Assembly (NCBI GenBank): GCA_016218025.1
Contig: JACRFD010000060.1
Span: forward strand, 1 to 60,654
Reading direction: 5' to 3'
Source of the DNA: Ignavibacteriales bacterium
Lineage (GTDB): Bacteria > Bacteroidota > Ignavibacteria > UBA10030 > SZUA-254
Length of the DNA: 60,654 nt
Numbering within the stretch: the stretch's first letter is position 1; every line of letters starts with the position of its first letter. Both the position numbers and the translations under genes were made by a program. The notes below the pieces were generated by a model that saw only the letters and a program-made list of their open reading frames with translations, did not search any database and was not told the DNA's origin. Below, one piece after another: positions 53,901-60,654 of this stretch.

Positions 53901-54090
53901 ATTGGCACGCTTGCAAGTTGCAGTATATAATCTGCTTGGTCAGAAGGTTGCAACACTTGTTGATGAAGTTCGCGAAGCAGGATATCATACGGTTGAGTGG
54001 AATGCATCATCTGTGGCAAGCGGAGTTTACTTTATCCGCATGAATGCCGATGCATTCAGTTCAGTTCGTAAAGTTATGTTGATGAAATAA
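50953..54090 (+). CDS. Secreted OB-fold-like protein with twin GWNLIS module and T9SS sorting domain (paralogue 2)
   Basis: 1045 residues with a signal peptide ending near residue 20 (INIHAAER) and an AGGAG ribosome site. Residues 21-660 repeat the plan of the upstream paralogue (KRFNSLTKTW, NTSRGTITMVDAAGNQISDYD, WYVQSGNQPWSGIWVAG). Residues about 670-810 add the twin module GWNIVSIP, FYYEGNYK, YWMKF and GWNMIGSL, FGYWVKAS, and then FELPPAAIEVSSFDARFANG. The sorting domain (about 958-1045) reads GENYPNPFNPSTRLQV and ends KVMLMK. The end matches the protein at 6984, not the upstream paralogue, so this looks like a domain-swapped hybrid. Confidence 0.88.
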   Translation: MKRLLFIVLAVFFAINIHAAERKTIKRFNSLTKTWITTPLVTVYDIQYVLPESLAIAESLPIDNTSRWTSQVARRVATPTLDDDTVTVVALVVVPTNVITYTARGKTLLLYDTTTNIQEWGGLLARSENADSAAMLAAGYFALEQGDVILLTGVVQEFPTSALYSATQLKPIPGFEITPLGKKALPKPIKKNVSDFYTGLYPGQVKFTSGEKYEGMLVELTDLICDTRLNTSRGTITMVDAAGNQISDYDCSRYFTFGSLTDHPFGPDPVWTATYPTVGQRVDTIRGFITTASGTEGYRGYRISPLFYGDVVLGISLPTVTYHRRYPVAVTSNDSVRIQAIVRYNQGGFGIRRAVMLKSINNGPWQADTMSLIGADSTYESLIIDAEGNPLVAGTEVKYFIKGIDTVGNEQILANGDYRYATDTSKGFFFYKVIDGPMKIKDVQYTPYANGRSPYTGGQVTVTGTITADSTDLMKIAHSDWGTSCWYVQSGNQPWSGIWVAGTDSVMRGYMKGDSITFKGWVSEYTTQNSFVTRLTSISDITLIGSGKKVPDPVYLTTSTFQTGSPTAEQYEGMLVMFKNLTVSNTGQYYSDPTLYEVDDGSGPIYVNTDGLNSYSISAMDTSTGKTRILYKGDKIDSLIGIIYCSANRWDIDPRTDADFRGVGDTYSFPAGWNIVSIPKTQEPSANYAISNLFPGYSGNAFYYEGNYKSTSQLDIRKAYWMKFPSAKTVRQIGKARTLDTVAVVTGWNMIGSLSSTVLAADFEALPPTNVLSSFFRFEGGYQISDTIKPTFGYWVKASEEGTIVMKEGTGLSKFNPTVPLVADFNSITISDKNGNKQILYIGEDAERKLDLSRFELPPAAIEVSSFDARFANGGIVATYPKNITEPVEYPININSDNAPLSISWNITDGSGKLFVLADYNNGKTLKTKELVGSGSMLFTKSGSSKLNVKVINGGSLPKVFSLGENYPNPFNPSTRLQVSMPKLARLQVAVYNLLGQKVATLVDEVREAGYHTVEWNASSVASGVYFIRMNADAFSSVRKVMLMK

Positions 54091-54108
54091 GTTGGTGAGT
54101 AGTATATT

Positions 54109-54143
54109 GGTGAGTAGTGAGTCTATATTTATCACTACTCACC
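54109..54143 (+). terminator. Hairpin behind the OB-like gene
   Basis: GGTGAGTAGTGA (54109-54120) and TCACTACTCACC (54132-54143) form a perfect 12-bp stem with an 11-base loop. It lacks a T run, so it may end transcription only weakly or be one of the GTGAGTAGT-type simple repeats seen also near 46602. Confidence 0.5.
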
Positions 54144-54452
54144 ACTAACTAACTAATCACCATCTATAATTTTTCCCAAATTACCCTATTTTTGGGCTTT
54201 GGGCTTGACTGAGACATTTAGTTTTATTACTTTACAAGTGGTTATTTTACTTTAAGCTACAAAATCACCAAATATCAAGATCTAAAAAATAGAGAAATTG
54301 ATGCCCGTTGATAAAAGCGATAAAATTTTAATTATGAATCCGATTCATTATTGGATCAATTTTTTTAATGAAAGTTTTTGAATGCGTTGTTTGCAATAAT
54401 AGCAGGTAACGCATTTTTTATTTGCAGACGTATTATAAACAAGGAGGCAATT
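54144..54452. other. Intergenic spacer before the coiled-coil mini-locus
   Basis: About 310 bases. It holds short TNACTAACTAA-type runs (54144-54160) and AT-rich sequence, with no gene I can support. A reading frame from 54378 continues into the coiled-coil gene but precedes its ribosome site. Confidence 0.4.
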
Positions 54453-54866
54453 ATGTTAAAAAATAAGAAGGTTAGAATCACGAAGAGAAGCCGTACAACA
54501 GTAAGTAGTGAAGAGTTTGGAAAATTCCGAAAGGAATTTAAATCGGATATTGACCGGCTTGAGACCAAAATAGATTTTGTTGAAAAGCGGCTTGATGCTA
54601 AAATCAATAACCTTGATATCAAAATTGATAGTGTTGAGAAAAGGCTTGATGCCAAGATCGATTTCTCAACTCAATCAATGAAAGATTACACCAATTCTAA
54701 ATTTAATCAGATGCAGCATAATTTCGATAAGCTCAATAATAAATTAGATGTCGCGGTCAAAGGAATTGTTGAGATGCTCGAAAGGTCAATTGGTTATCAA
54801 TCAAAAAATGAAATGCGTCTCGATGATCATGAAAACAGAATTACACTTTTAGAATCTAATAATTAA
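54453..54866 (+). CDS. Coiled-coil protein 1 of the mini-locus
   Basis: 137 residues from the ATG at 54453, which has AAGGAGG at ideal spacing; an earlier ATG at 54378 is rejected. A basic N-terminus (MLKNKKVRITKRSRTT) leads into heptads with two related units, IDFVEKRLDAKI and IDSVEKRLDAKI, then an extended helical part and the C-terminal box MRLDDHENRITLLES. No signal peptide or membrane segment is seen. The end box recurs in the next gene (IIDLDKRVTILES), so the two are distant paralogues or partners. The function is unknown; such proteins often form trimers or filaments. Confidence 0.75.
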   Translation: MLKNKKVRITKRSRTTVSSEEFGKFRKEFKSDIDRLETKIDFVEKRLDAKINNLDIKIDSVEKRLDAKIDFSTQSMKDYTNSKFNQMQHNFDKLNNKLDVAVKGIVEMLERSIGYQSKNEMRLDDHENRITLLESNN

Positions 54867-54880
54867 AACGGGGGATTAGT

Positions 54881-55243
54881 ATGATAAAAGAACAAAAGAA
54901 GAAGATTCCGTTAGAAAAATATATACTCGAAAAATTGAACGGCATGGAAAGCCGTTTAATAAATAAAATTGATGATACATCTGTAAATTTTAAAGAGTAT
55001 GTAGATAGCGGGATTAGTCCGATACAAACTCAGATATCATCATTGCAACAGCAAACAGCTTCGTTGCAGCATCAGATGTTGGTGATGCAAGGCGAAATCT
55101 CTGAGATACGGATTGATGTTAAGAAATTAGATAAAAAGTTAGATGTTCGTACAGATGGTTTGGTGAAATTAATTGAAACAAGAGTGGGCGAGATAATTGA
55201 TCTGGATAAGCGTGTAACTATATTAGAATCGAGAAAGAATTGA
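54881..55243 (+). CDS. Coiled-coil protein 2 of the mini-locus
   Basis: 120 residues starting 14 bases after the previous gene, with GGGGG upstream of the ATG. Basic N-terminus (MIKEQKKKIPLEKY), then heptad-rich sequence with a Gln-rich core (ISSLQQQTASLQHQM) and a second helix VKKLDKKLDVRTDGLVKL. It ends with a C-terminal box like that of the upstream gene. It is soluble. The pair is co-directional and closely spaced, so probably co-transcribed and perhaps a hetero-oligomer. No family is recognised. Confidence 0.75.
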   Translation: MIKEQKKKIPLEKYILEKLNGMESRLINKIDDTSVNFKEYVDSGISPIQTQISSLQQQTASLQHQMLVMQGEISEIRIDVKKLDKKLDVRTDGLVKLIETRVGEIIDLDKRVTILESRKN

Positions 55244-55336
55244 TGTCCCTATGCTAACAGCCAATGGCTAACGGCTAATAGCCAATTACTAATAACTCAT
55301 AACTAAAAACTAATAACCATCAACAAGGAATCGTAT

Positions 55337-55426
55337 ATGGCATGCTGCGGCGGTAAAAAGATGACGACGGTAAAACCTAAGCCGAAAAAAGAAACGAAAA
55401 CCAAGAAGACAAAAAATAAGAAATAA
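55337..55426 (+). CDS. 29-residue Cys/Lys-rich micropeptide
   Basis: An ATG at 55337 has AAGGA at good spacing. The peptide begins MACCGGKKM and continues with a tail of Lys, Thr and Pro (12 of 29 residues are Lys, one is acidic) to a TAA stop. The CC-GG start could bind metal or carry a disulfide, and the tail would bind nucleic acid or membranes, but both are guesses. It is the third small gene of the mini-locus, 93 bases after the second coiled-coil gene. Confidence 0.5.
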   Translation: MACCGGKKMTTVKPKPKKETKTKKTKNKK

Positions 55427-55486
55427 AAATTTCCGCCAGAGGCGGATGCGCCTTCGGCGCAAAAAAATAAAAATTGTTGGCTTGGA

Positions 55487-55545
55487 GGGAGTTCTCCCGA
55501 AGGTTCCGAAGGAATGCCTTCGGCAGATCACTTCGTGAAACTCCC
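55487..55545. repeat. Compound palindrome with CCCGAAGG core
   Basis: Outer arms GGGAGTT (55487-55493) and AACTCCC (55539-55545) enclose CTCCCGAAGG, TTCCGAAGGAA and GCCTTCGGC. It resembles a degenerated or nested member of the AACCTCCCGAAGGTT family. Confidence 0.5.
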
Positions 55546-55630
55546 GACTTGCTATGTTGGTCGGTAGCACAGCTACCTCCCAGCAGCGAATTAAAAATTA
55601 AAAAGTAAAAAATTATACCCTCTCCCTGTA

Positions 55631-55657
55631 ATCCCTCTCCCAATTTGGGAGAGGGAT
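55631..55657. repeat. Hairpin ATCCCTCTCCC/GGGAGAGGGAT
   Basis: A perfect 11-bp stem with a five-base AATTT loop. This CCCTCTCCC-type palindrome is common between genes in many bacteria. It may act on transcript ends; no T run follows. Confidence 0.6.
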
Positions 55658-55770
55658 GTAGGGCTGATTTCGGCAAGGGTGAGGGTCAAAAGAAAATAAA
55701 AATAGATTCATTGAAAAATTCACTAATCACTAATTAATTCACAATTAAACATAATCCTTTAGGAGGATTT

Positions 55771-58700
55771 ATGAAAAAAATATTTACTATTCTTCTTGTA
55801 GTAATTTCTGTCTTGATGCTGGGTAATATAGCGTTGGGACAATTATTGCTTGAAGATAATTTTAACTATACAGCAGGTACGTTACTAACTGCAAATGGTT
55901 GGTTCAACAGTAGTGGAACATCCAATTTCATACCTGTTGTTTCTCCCGGGCTTACATATACAAACTATTCATCTTCTGGGATAGGTAATGCTGCATCAAT
56001 GCTGACAACCGGGGAAGATGTTAATCGTCCGTTTACACAACAAACGAGTGGTGATGTTTATGCATCAATGCTCGTAAATTTTTCCGCCGCACAGGCGACA
56101 GGTGATTATTTCTTTCACCTCAGAGAAGGTCCATCAGGGGCATTCTGGGGTCGTGTATGGGCACGGTTATCAGGGGGCGCAGTTCAGTTTGGTGTTTCAA
56201 AATATACAACTGGAGCAACTGTAACTTGGGGAACTACAACTTATCCTCTAAATACGACACATCTAATTGTATTAAAGTTTTCAATGGTATCGGGTTTGAC
56301 AAATGATATGGTTTATCTTTATGTTAATCCAACACCAGGTTCTCCAGAGCCATCTCCGACTCTAACAATAACTAATGCTACTGACATGGTCGCCCTTGAT
56401 CCTCTAAATATTGGTGGTGTTTGCCTTCGTCAAGGTAGTACAACAGCTGCTCCCACGCAAATTGTTGACGGTGTTCGTGTTGGTACAACATGGTTATCTG
56501 TAATGGATTTACCGCCAAGTTCATCTTCCGATATAGTAGCAGCAGGAAATGAAACATCAAATATAGATTATGCTGCATATCAAAATTCTTCAATTACTTT
56601 AACAACAGATGCACTCCGCGTATGGTCGTTCACAGTTCGTGACGGCGGCGGAAGCCCTGATGGTGATACGAATCCCACAATTTTAAGTGGTATAACTTTT
56701 AATAAAGGTATAAACAACACTGTTACAAACTGGGCAAACACAATTCGCAAAGCTGCTCTCTTTAACGGCTCTACTAAAGTTGCAGAAGTAAGTGTTACAG
56801 GCGAAACAATTGTGTTCTCCGGTATGTCTGGCGCAGATGTTACAGCGTTGGATGATGCCTCAATTACCCTCGATTTATATTTAACATTCGAATCGGCTGT
56901 AACAGATAACCAGCAATTCGAGTTCCAGGTAACAAATACAAATGTTGTTCCGGGCTATCCTAGTTCATGGTTCTCAGCTTTCACTGCACAAACAAGCAGT
57001 GTTACCGCTGATGCAAACCGATTAGAAGTAACTGCATCAAAATTAGCATTTGCTACGCAGCCGCCACTTTCAGTAGCTGCAAATAATTTATTCTCTTCTG
57101 CTGTTGAAGCGAGAGACGCAAATGAAAACGTTGACCGTGATTATGCAACAAACTTTGGATTAAGCGTTGCGACAGGCACAGGAACATTATCGTCAGTTGC
57201 CGGTTTATCACAAGCTCCGACATCAGGAGCCGTTTCATGGTCAGATTTAAAATATAACACAGCCGAAATAGGTGTGAGCATTCAAGCCGCTTCGGGCACT
57301 TTAACAAGCGCAACATCTAATACATTTGATGTCACGAGTGCATCAGCCGCATCGGATATAGTTGCGGGTGTTTTAACAATACCGGTAGAAATTTCTTCGC
57401 TCTATGATACACAAGGTGAAGAAATAGCAATGTTCGATTTCACAATTCGCGATGGCGGCGGCTCAGCCGATGCCGATCTTTTAGCCACAATAGTAACCGG
57501 TCTCAGTGTAGTACCGGGTGCAGCCAATACAATCAGCGACTGGTCAACATTCGTTCAGGGCGCCGAACTGTATGATGGCATTTCATTAGTTGGCACAGGA
57601 ACAGTATCAGCGGCAAGTATCGCATTCAGCGGTGCACCGCTTATTTCTGTTGCCGATGGCGGAAGTGCAACTCTAACAGTAAAATTATGGTTAAAGAATC
57701 CGTTGCCCGTTAGCGCGGATGGAAAAATGTTTCAGGCAAAGATCAATCAAAATTCAAACGTAACACTTGATCCATCAGGTTCGATGATGGCAGCCGGCGG
57801 AAGCGATGTAGTTGGCGGAACCGGAACAGAAGTATCAGTAGTTGCAACAGAATTGAGATTTGCATCCAATGTATCAAATACAAAAGTTGCAACTAATTTC
57901 ACCGCAAGCGCTAAAGCAACTGACGCAAACGGAAATACTGATGTTGATTTCGTCTCGGCAGTTACATTTGCAAAAGCAAGCGGAACGGGTAATTTAACCG
58001 GTACAACCGCTCCCTTGGCGGTTCTGGGTGTTGCAACCACAACCGATCTGCAATTAGATGCTGGTGGAGCATATACACTTTCTGCCGATGCAACGGGATT
58101 GACAGGTGCTGTTTCAAATTCATTTATTATTGAAACTGCCGTATCAACCTTTAAGGTTGCAAATTTTGCTGGACTCACATCCGATTGGAGAGACCCTTTA
58201 ACATGGCAGGTGGTTGATGGATTTGATGCCGATAATATTCCTGATAATGATCATGTTATACTTGATAACGAATTCAAATCAGGCAGCTACACTGTTCGTA
58301 TCGGTTACACAACAACATCCGATTCGTTCCTGACTATGAAAATCGGATATCCAGGAAATACAAATACAATTAAATTATTAATTCCGTATGTAAGTACAAC
58401 GCAGGCAAGCACATCATTTAGATACGGCGATGGACTTGTTGGAAACGTCGATTTGTTAATTGACGAAGGCGGAATTCTTGAAAACAATTCAGCCCGTACA
58501 TCAGGCAACAATTTGTTTGTAAGAGGTTATACACCGGCAAACGATACAACAAAAATCAGAACCGGTGGTAAATATTTACATACATCACTTACAACCACAA
58601 GCTTTGTGAAAACATTAAGCGATAGATTGGATGGAGATTATGGAATATTTGAATGGGCATGTCCTGCTTCAGTGGCGGCTCCTTCAATCACATCATCCAT

Positions 58701-60654
58701 GATATGGTATCCACATTTAGTGTTTAGTGGCGCAAACGGTGCAACGGTGTACAAACTTTATACTTCATCAGCGGCTGGTCCGATGTATGTAAAAGGAAAC
58801 ATCACAGTTAACTCCGGTATTGCAGATACAATGAATATTACCGGCGGTTACGCGGTTGCAGTATTCGGAAACATTATTAACAACGGTTCAATGGCATTTA
58901 CAACATCTCCGTTAGTATGGAGGGGTTCAGCCGCTCAATCGATTACCGGAAATGCAGTCAATATCGGTAACGGAATGGTTATGGCTAATGCCGCCGGCTT
59001 AACACTGAACAACGATTTGAATGTTAAAGGTGGAACAGTCCGGACTACCGGAACATATGCTTTTGATAAGGGCGGAGCAATTTTTGATAATCTCACCTGT
59101 GCCGGAACAATTACAACCGGAACATATAATGTGGTATTGAATCCTTCAGGTGCGTTGAATGAAGGTGAAAATCCGATTCTTGGAAATGTTACGGCAACGA
59201 GAACTGCAGTAATGGGAACAAACGAAGTGTTCGGTAGTATAGGTGTTGAATTGAATGCTGCCAACGGAGCTCCCGGCGTTACGGTAGTAAATCGTAAAAC
59301 CGGTGTTGCGTTATCGGGCAATGGCAATAACTCGATTACACGGTATTACGATATCGAACCGGCTAATAATGTAGATTTGAATGCAACAATGGCATTCAGC
59401 TATGCAACCGGCGAATTAAACGGTTTAGCTGAAAATACATTGATGCTCTTCAAGTCAACCGATTTAGGAACAACATGGTCGGGGAAAGCCGGAACGGTAA
59501 ATACTGTTCTTCATAAAATTACTGCGTCAGGTGTGAATACATTCTCACGCTGGACTGCCGGATCATACAACAGCCCACTCTTCATCTCTCATGTTATTAC
59601 AGTTATGAAGATTGAAGATAAAGACGGCGATCTTAATACAACAGCCGATCAGGTTGCAAAGAAATGGCGTCTTAACTTGTATAACGGTTCAATAGCGCCT
59701 GAAAATCTGATTAACAGTCAGAACCTCAACAGCGGTGTCATGGCCACACCAAACCTTGAAGCAGGAACTTATTGGGCAGAAGAAACCGACAGCATTGGAT
59801 GGCTGCATCTTGGTGTTAGTGTAAATGGTGTATTGACTCCAGGTTCAGCTAATAATGCATCAGTTACTGTTGCCGGTGGATTACCTGCAACAATTACTTT
59901 CTATAATCAAAAAGCAAGCAGTCTTACCGCGAAGAAATATCGCGATTATGACGGCGATGCAAACACAACATCAGATCAAGTCGCAGTTGAATGGGGCTTG
60001 ACAGTTTATAAAGATGTCATCAGTGAAGGTACACAAGTAGCAGCATCAACAACCGGTGAAATAGTTATGACAAATATTCTTGCCGGTAAATATATTGTTG
60101 TTGAAGAAGATAAAGGTACTGCATGGAAACGCATCAATGGTAATCTCGGTCTGAGAGATACAGTTATTATTGCTGGCGGCGATGATGCAGTAGTTACATT
60201 CGTTAACTTTAAACCGAATTCATTGACCATCAGAAAAGTTAAAGATAGCGATGGTAAATTAACAACATCAACAGATCGTGTTGTAGCTCCATGGCATTTA
60301 GAGTTACATCGCGGTACAATCAGTGGTGCGCTTGTTTCTTCAAGTGAAGATGGCTTATTGAATGTCTCCAACCTTGGTGATGATACATATGTGCTTGTTG
60401 AATCAGACAGTGCAAACTGGATCAACTTAGGTTATACATTGAATGGAACAGATCATGCCGGTACAGATAAGAGTTATACTTTTGTTCTTGCAGATGGCAT
60501 GAATACAACATTCGATTTCGTTAATGCTCCTCCGATCTATAGTAACATGTACCGCTCCTTCGATCCTGACAGCATAGCCGGATCGAAAGATCTAAAACTG
60601 AAATATAAATACATCGCTCGTAAGGCGAATGCATGTGAATTTGAATTCGACTTA
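55771..60654 (+). CDS. Large secreted multidomain protein with SpaA-like repeats (3' truncated)
   Basis: 1628 residues are visible and the frame runs off the window end. The ATG has AGGAGG at good spacing, and the signal peptide ends near residue 23 (GNIALGQ). Seen in order: a beta-sandwich part (24-250), two related beta-rich units beginning DIVAAGNETSNIDYAAY and DIVAGVLTIPVEISSLYD with FTVRDGGGSPD/FTIRDGGGSAD, a G8-like part near 805 (SDWRDPLTWQVVDGFD), a beta-helix-like stretch, and three prealbumin/SpaA-like repeats (near 1280, 1387 and 1487) with the pattern DxDGDxNTTxDQVAxxWxLxLY. At 1594 cassette I appears to begin (MYRSFDPDSIAG), so a T9SS sorting domain is expected just beyond the window. 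Confidence 0.88.
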   Translation, partial: MKKIFTILLVVISVLMLGNIALGQLLLEDNFNYTAGTLLTANGWFNSSGTSNFIPVVSPGLTYTNYSSSGIGNAASMLTTGEDVNRPFTQQTSGDVYASMLVNFSAAQATGDYFFHLREGPSGAFWGRVWARLSGGAVQFGVSKYTTGATVTWGTTTYPLNTTHLIVLKFSMVSGLTNDMVYLYVNPTPGSPEPSPTLTITNATDMVALDPLNIGGVCLRQGSTTAAPTQIVDGVRVGTTWLSVMDLPPSSSSDIVAAGNETSNIDYAAYQNSSITLTTDALRVWSFTVRDGGGSPDGDTNPTILSGITFNKGINNTVTNWANTIRKAALFNGSTKVAEVSVTGETIVFSGMSGADVTALDDASITLDLYLTFESAVTDNQQFEFQVTNTNVVPGYPSSWFSAFTAQTSSVTADANRLEVTASKLAFATQPPLSVAANNLFSSAVEARDANENVDRDYATNFGLSVATGTGTLSSVAGLSQAPTSGAVSWSDLKYNTAEIGVSIQAASGTLTSATSNTFDVTSASAASDIVAGVLTIPVEISSLYDTQGEEIAMFDFTIRDGGGSADADLLATIVTGLSVVPGAANTISDWSTFVQGAELYDGISLVGTGTVSAASIAFSGAPLISVADGGSATLTVKLWLKNPLPVSADGKMFQAKINQNSNVTLDPSGSMMAAGGSDVVGGTGTEVSVVATELRFASNVSNTKVATNFTASAKATDANGNTDVDFVSAVTFAKASGTGNLTGTTAPLAVLGVATTTDLQLDAGGAYTLSADATGLTGAVSNSFIIETAVSTFKVANFAGLTSDWRDPLTWQVVDGFDADNIPDNDHVILDNEFKSGSYTVRIGYTTTSDSFLTMKIGYPGNTNTIKLLIPYVSTTQASTSFRYGDGLVGNVDLLIDEGGILENNSARTSGNNLFVRGYTPANDTTKIRTGGKYLHTSLTTTSFVKTLSDRLDGDYGIFEWACPASVAAPSITSSMIWYPHLVFSGANGATVYKLYTSSAAGPMYVKGNITVNSGIADTMNITGGYAVAVFGNIINNGSMAFTTSPLVWRGSAAQSITGNAVNIGNGMVMANAAGLTLNNDLNVKGGTVRTTGTYAFDKGGAIFDNLTCAGTITTGTYNVVLNPSGALNEGENPILGNVTATRTAVMGTNEVFGSIGVELNAANGAPGVTVVNRKTGVALSGNGNNSITRYYDIEPANNVDLNATMAFSYATGELNGLAENTLMLFKSTDLGTTWSGKAGTVNTVLHKITASGVNTFSRWTAGSYNSPLFISHVITVMKIEDKDGDLNTTADQVAKKWRLNLYNGSIAPENLINSQNLNSGVMATPNLEAGTYWAEETDSIGWLHLGVSVNGVLTPGSANNASVTVAGGLPATITFYNQKASSLTAKKYRDYDGDANTTSDQVAVEWGLTVYKDVISEGTQVAASTTGEIVMTNILAGKYIVVEEDKGTAWKRINGNLGLRDTVIIAGGDDAVVTFVNFKPNSLTIRKVKDSDGKLTTSTDRVVAPWHLELHRGTISGALVSSSEDGLLNVSNLGDDTYVLVESDSANWINLGYTLNGTDHAGTDKSYTFVLADGMNTTFDFVNAPPIYSNMYRSFDPDSIAGSKDLKLKYKYIARKANACEFEFDL

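Larger units (their letters stand above)
55427..55770. other. Palindrome-rich intergenic region
   Basis: No gene is supported here. The stretch holds several hairpins: GCGCCTTCGGCGC near 55448, a stem GGGAGTT/AACTCCC at 55487-55545 enclosing CTCCCGAAGG sequence like the palindromic family, and ATCCCTCTCCC/GGGAGAGGGAT at 55631-55657. It ends in AGGAGG, the ribosome site of the next gene. Confidence 0.6.

Noticed and set aside
57747..58178. 143-codon minus frame in the last cargo gene, with others at 58935-59327 and 60006-60425
   Set aside because: All lie opposite the long plus-strand frame that stays open to the window end with a signal peptide and recognisable domains.

Overview
The window comes from an AT-rich genome of the Bacteroidota/Ignavibacteriota (FCB) type, most like Ignavibacteria or a neighbouring lineage. 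The strongest sign is a type IX secretion (T9SS) C-terminal sorting domain of the YPNPFNPSTT...GQEVATL...SGVYFYRL...KMLLLK kind on eight secreted proteins. The assignment rests on protein families and sequence style, not on a marker-gene tree.

Layout. (1) 1-16.8 kb: five very large secreted proteins, all with T9SS sorting domains. They are a 5'-truncated protein with 12 full SdrD/Cna-B-like repeats, a propeller-like protein, a 1534-residue multidomain protein, a WQDxRSG-repeat protein and an SBBP-repeat protein. Short palindromic elements follow the first two. (2) 17-26.2 kb: a tight housekeeping operon (DUF1844, nadK, radA, rdgB), then a DUF4905-like protein, a PhzF-family enzyme, a membrane-anchored HdrD-like iron-sulfur protein, and another T9SS cargo made of 14 YCF48-like repeats. 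(3) 26.3-34 kb, minus strand: a tRNA with CAU anticodon, then tilS, hpt, ftsH, a dolichol-kinase-like gene, a nucleoside deoxyribosyltransferase-like gene, a GroES-like gene and ygiQ. The genes from tilS to the GroES-like one overlap or nearly touch. ygiQ carries a palindromic element inside its reading frame, a second one at its 5' edge, and a remnant of a second ygiQ tail behind its 3' end. (4) 34-48 kb: a C69 dipeptidase, a polytopic membrane protein, a CBM9/DUF5916-like outer-membrane protein, a dCMP-deaminase-like enzyme, dinB, the squalene genes hpnC-hpnD-hpnE, a convergent small membrane protein, and tyrS. (5) 48-60.7 kb: two paralogous secreted proteins with T9SS tails, a mini-locus of two coiled-coil proteins and a 29-residue Cys/Lys peptide, a stretch of palindromes, and a large secreted protein that runs off the window end.

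How the parts fit. The cargo proteins look modular. Their N-terminal display regions vary (SdrD-like repeats, propellers, OB-like and Ig-like domains), but they share two kinds of C-terminal cassette. Cassette I is a ~220-residue domain with the signature NHLAGELxxLKxNIAASD followed by the sorting domain. It occurs three times in full and appears to begin a fourth time at the window edge. Cassette II is a twin GWNLIS...GYWxKF module, a PPxAxExFDxRF domain and a variant sorting domain, and it occurs twice. These shared cassettes, the palindromic elements in and around ygiQ, and the coiled-coil/micropeptide mini-locus are the least conventional parts of the window. No CRISPR array, insertion sequence transposase, rRNA or phage gene was seen.
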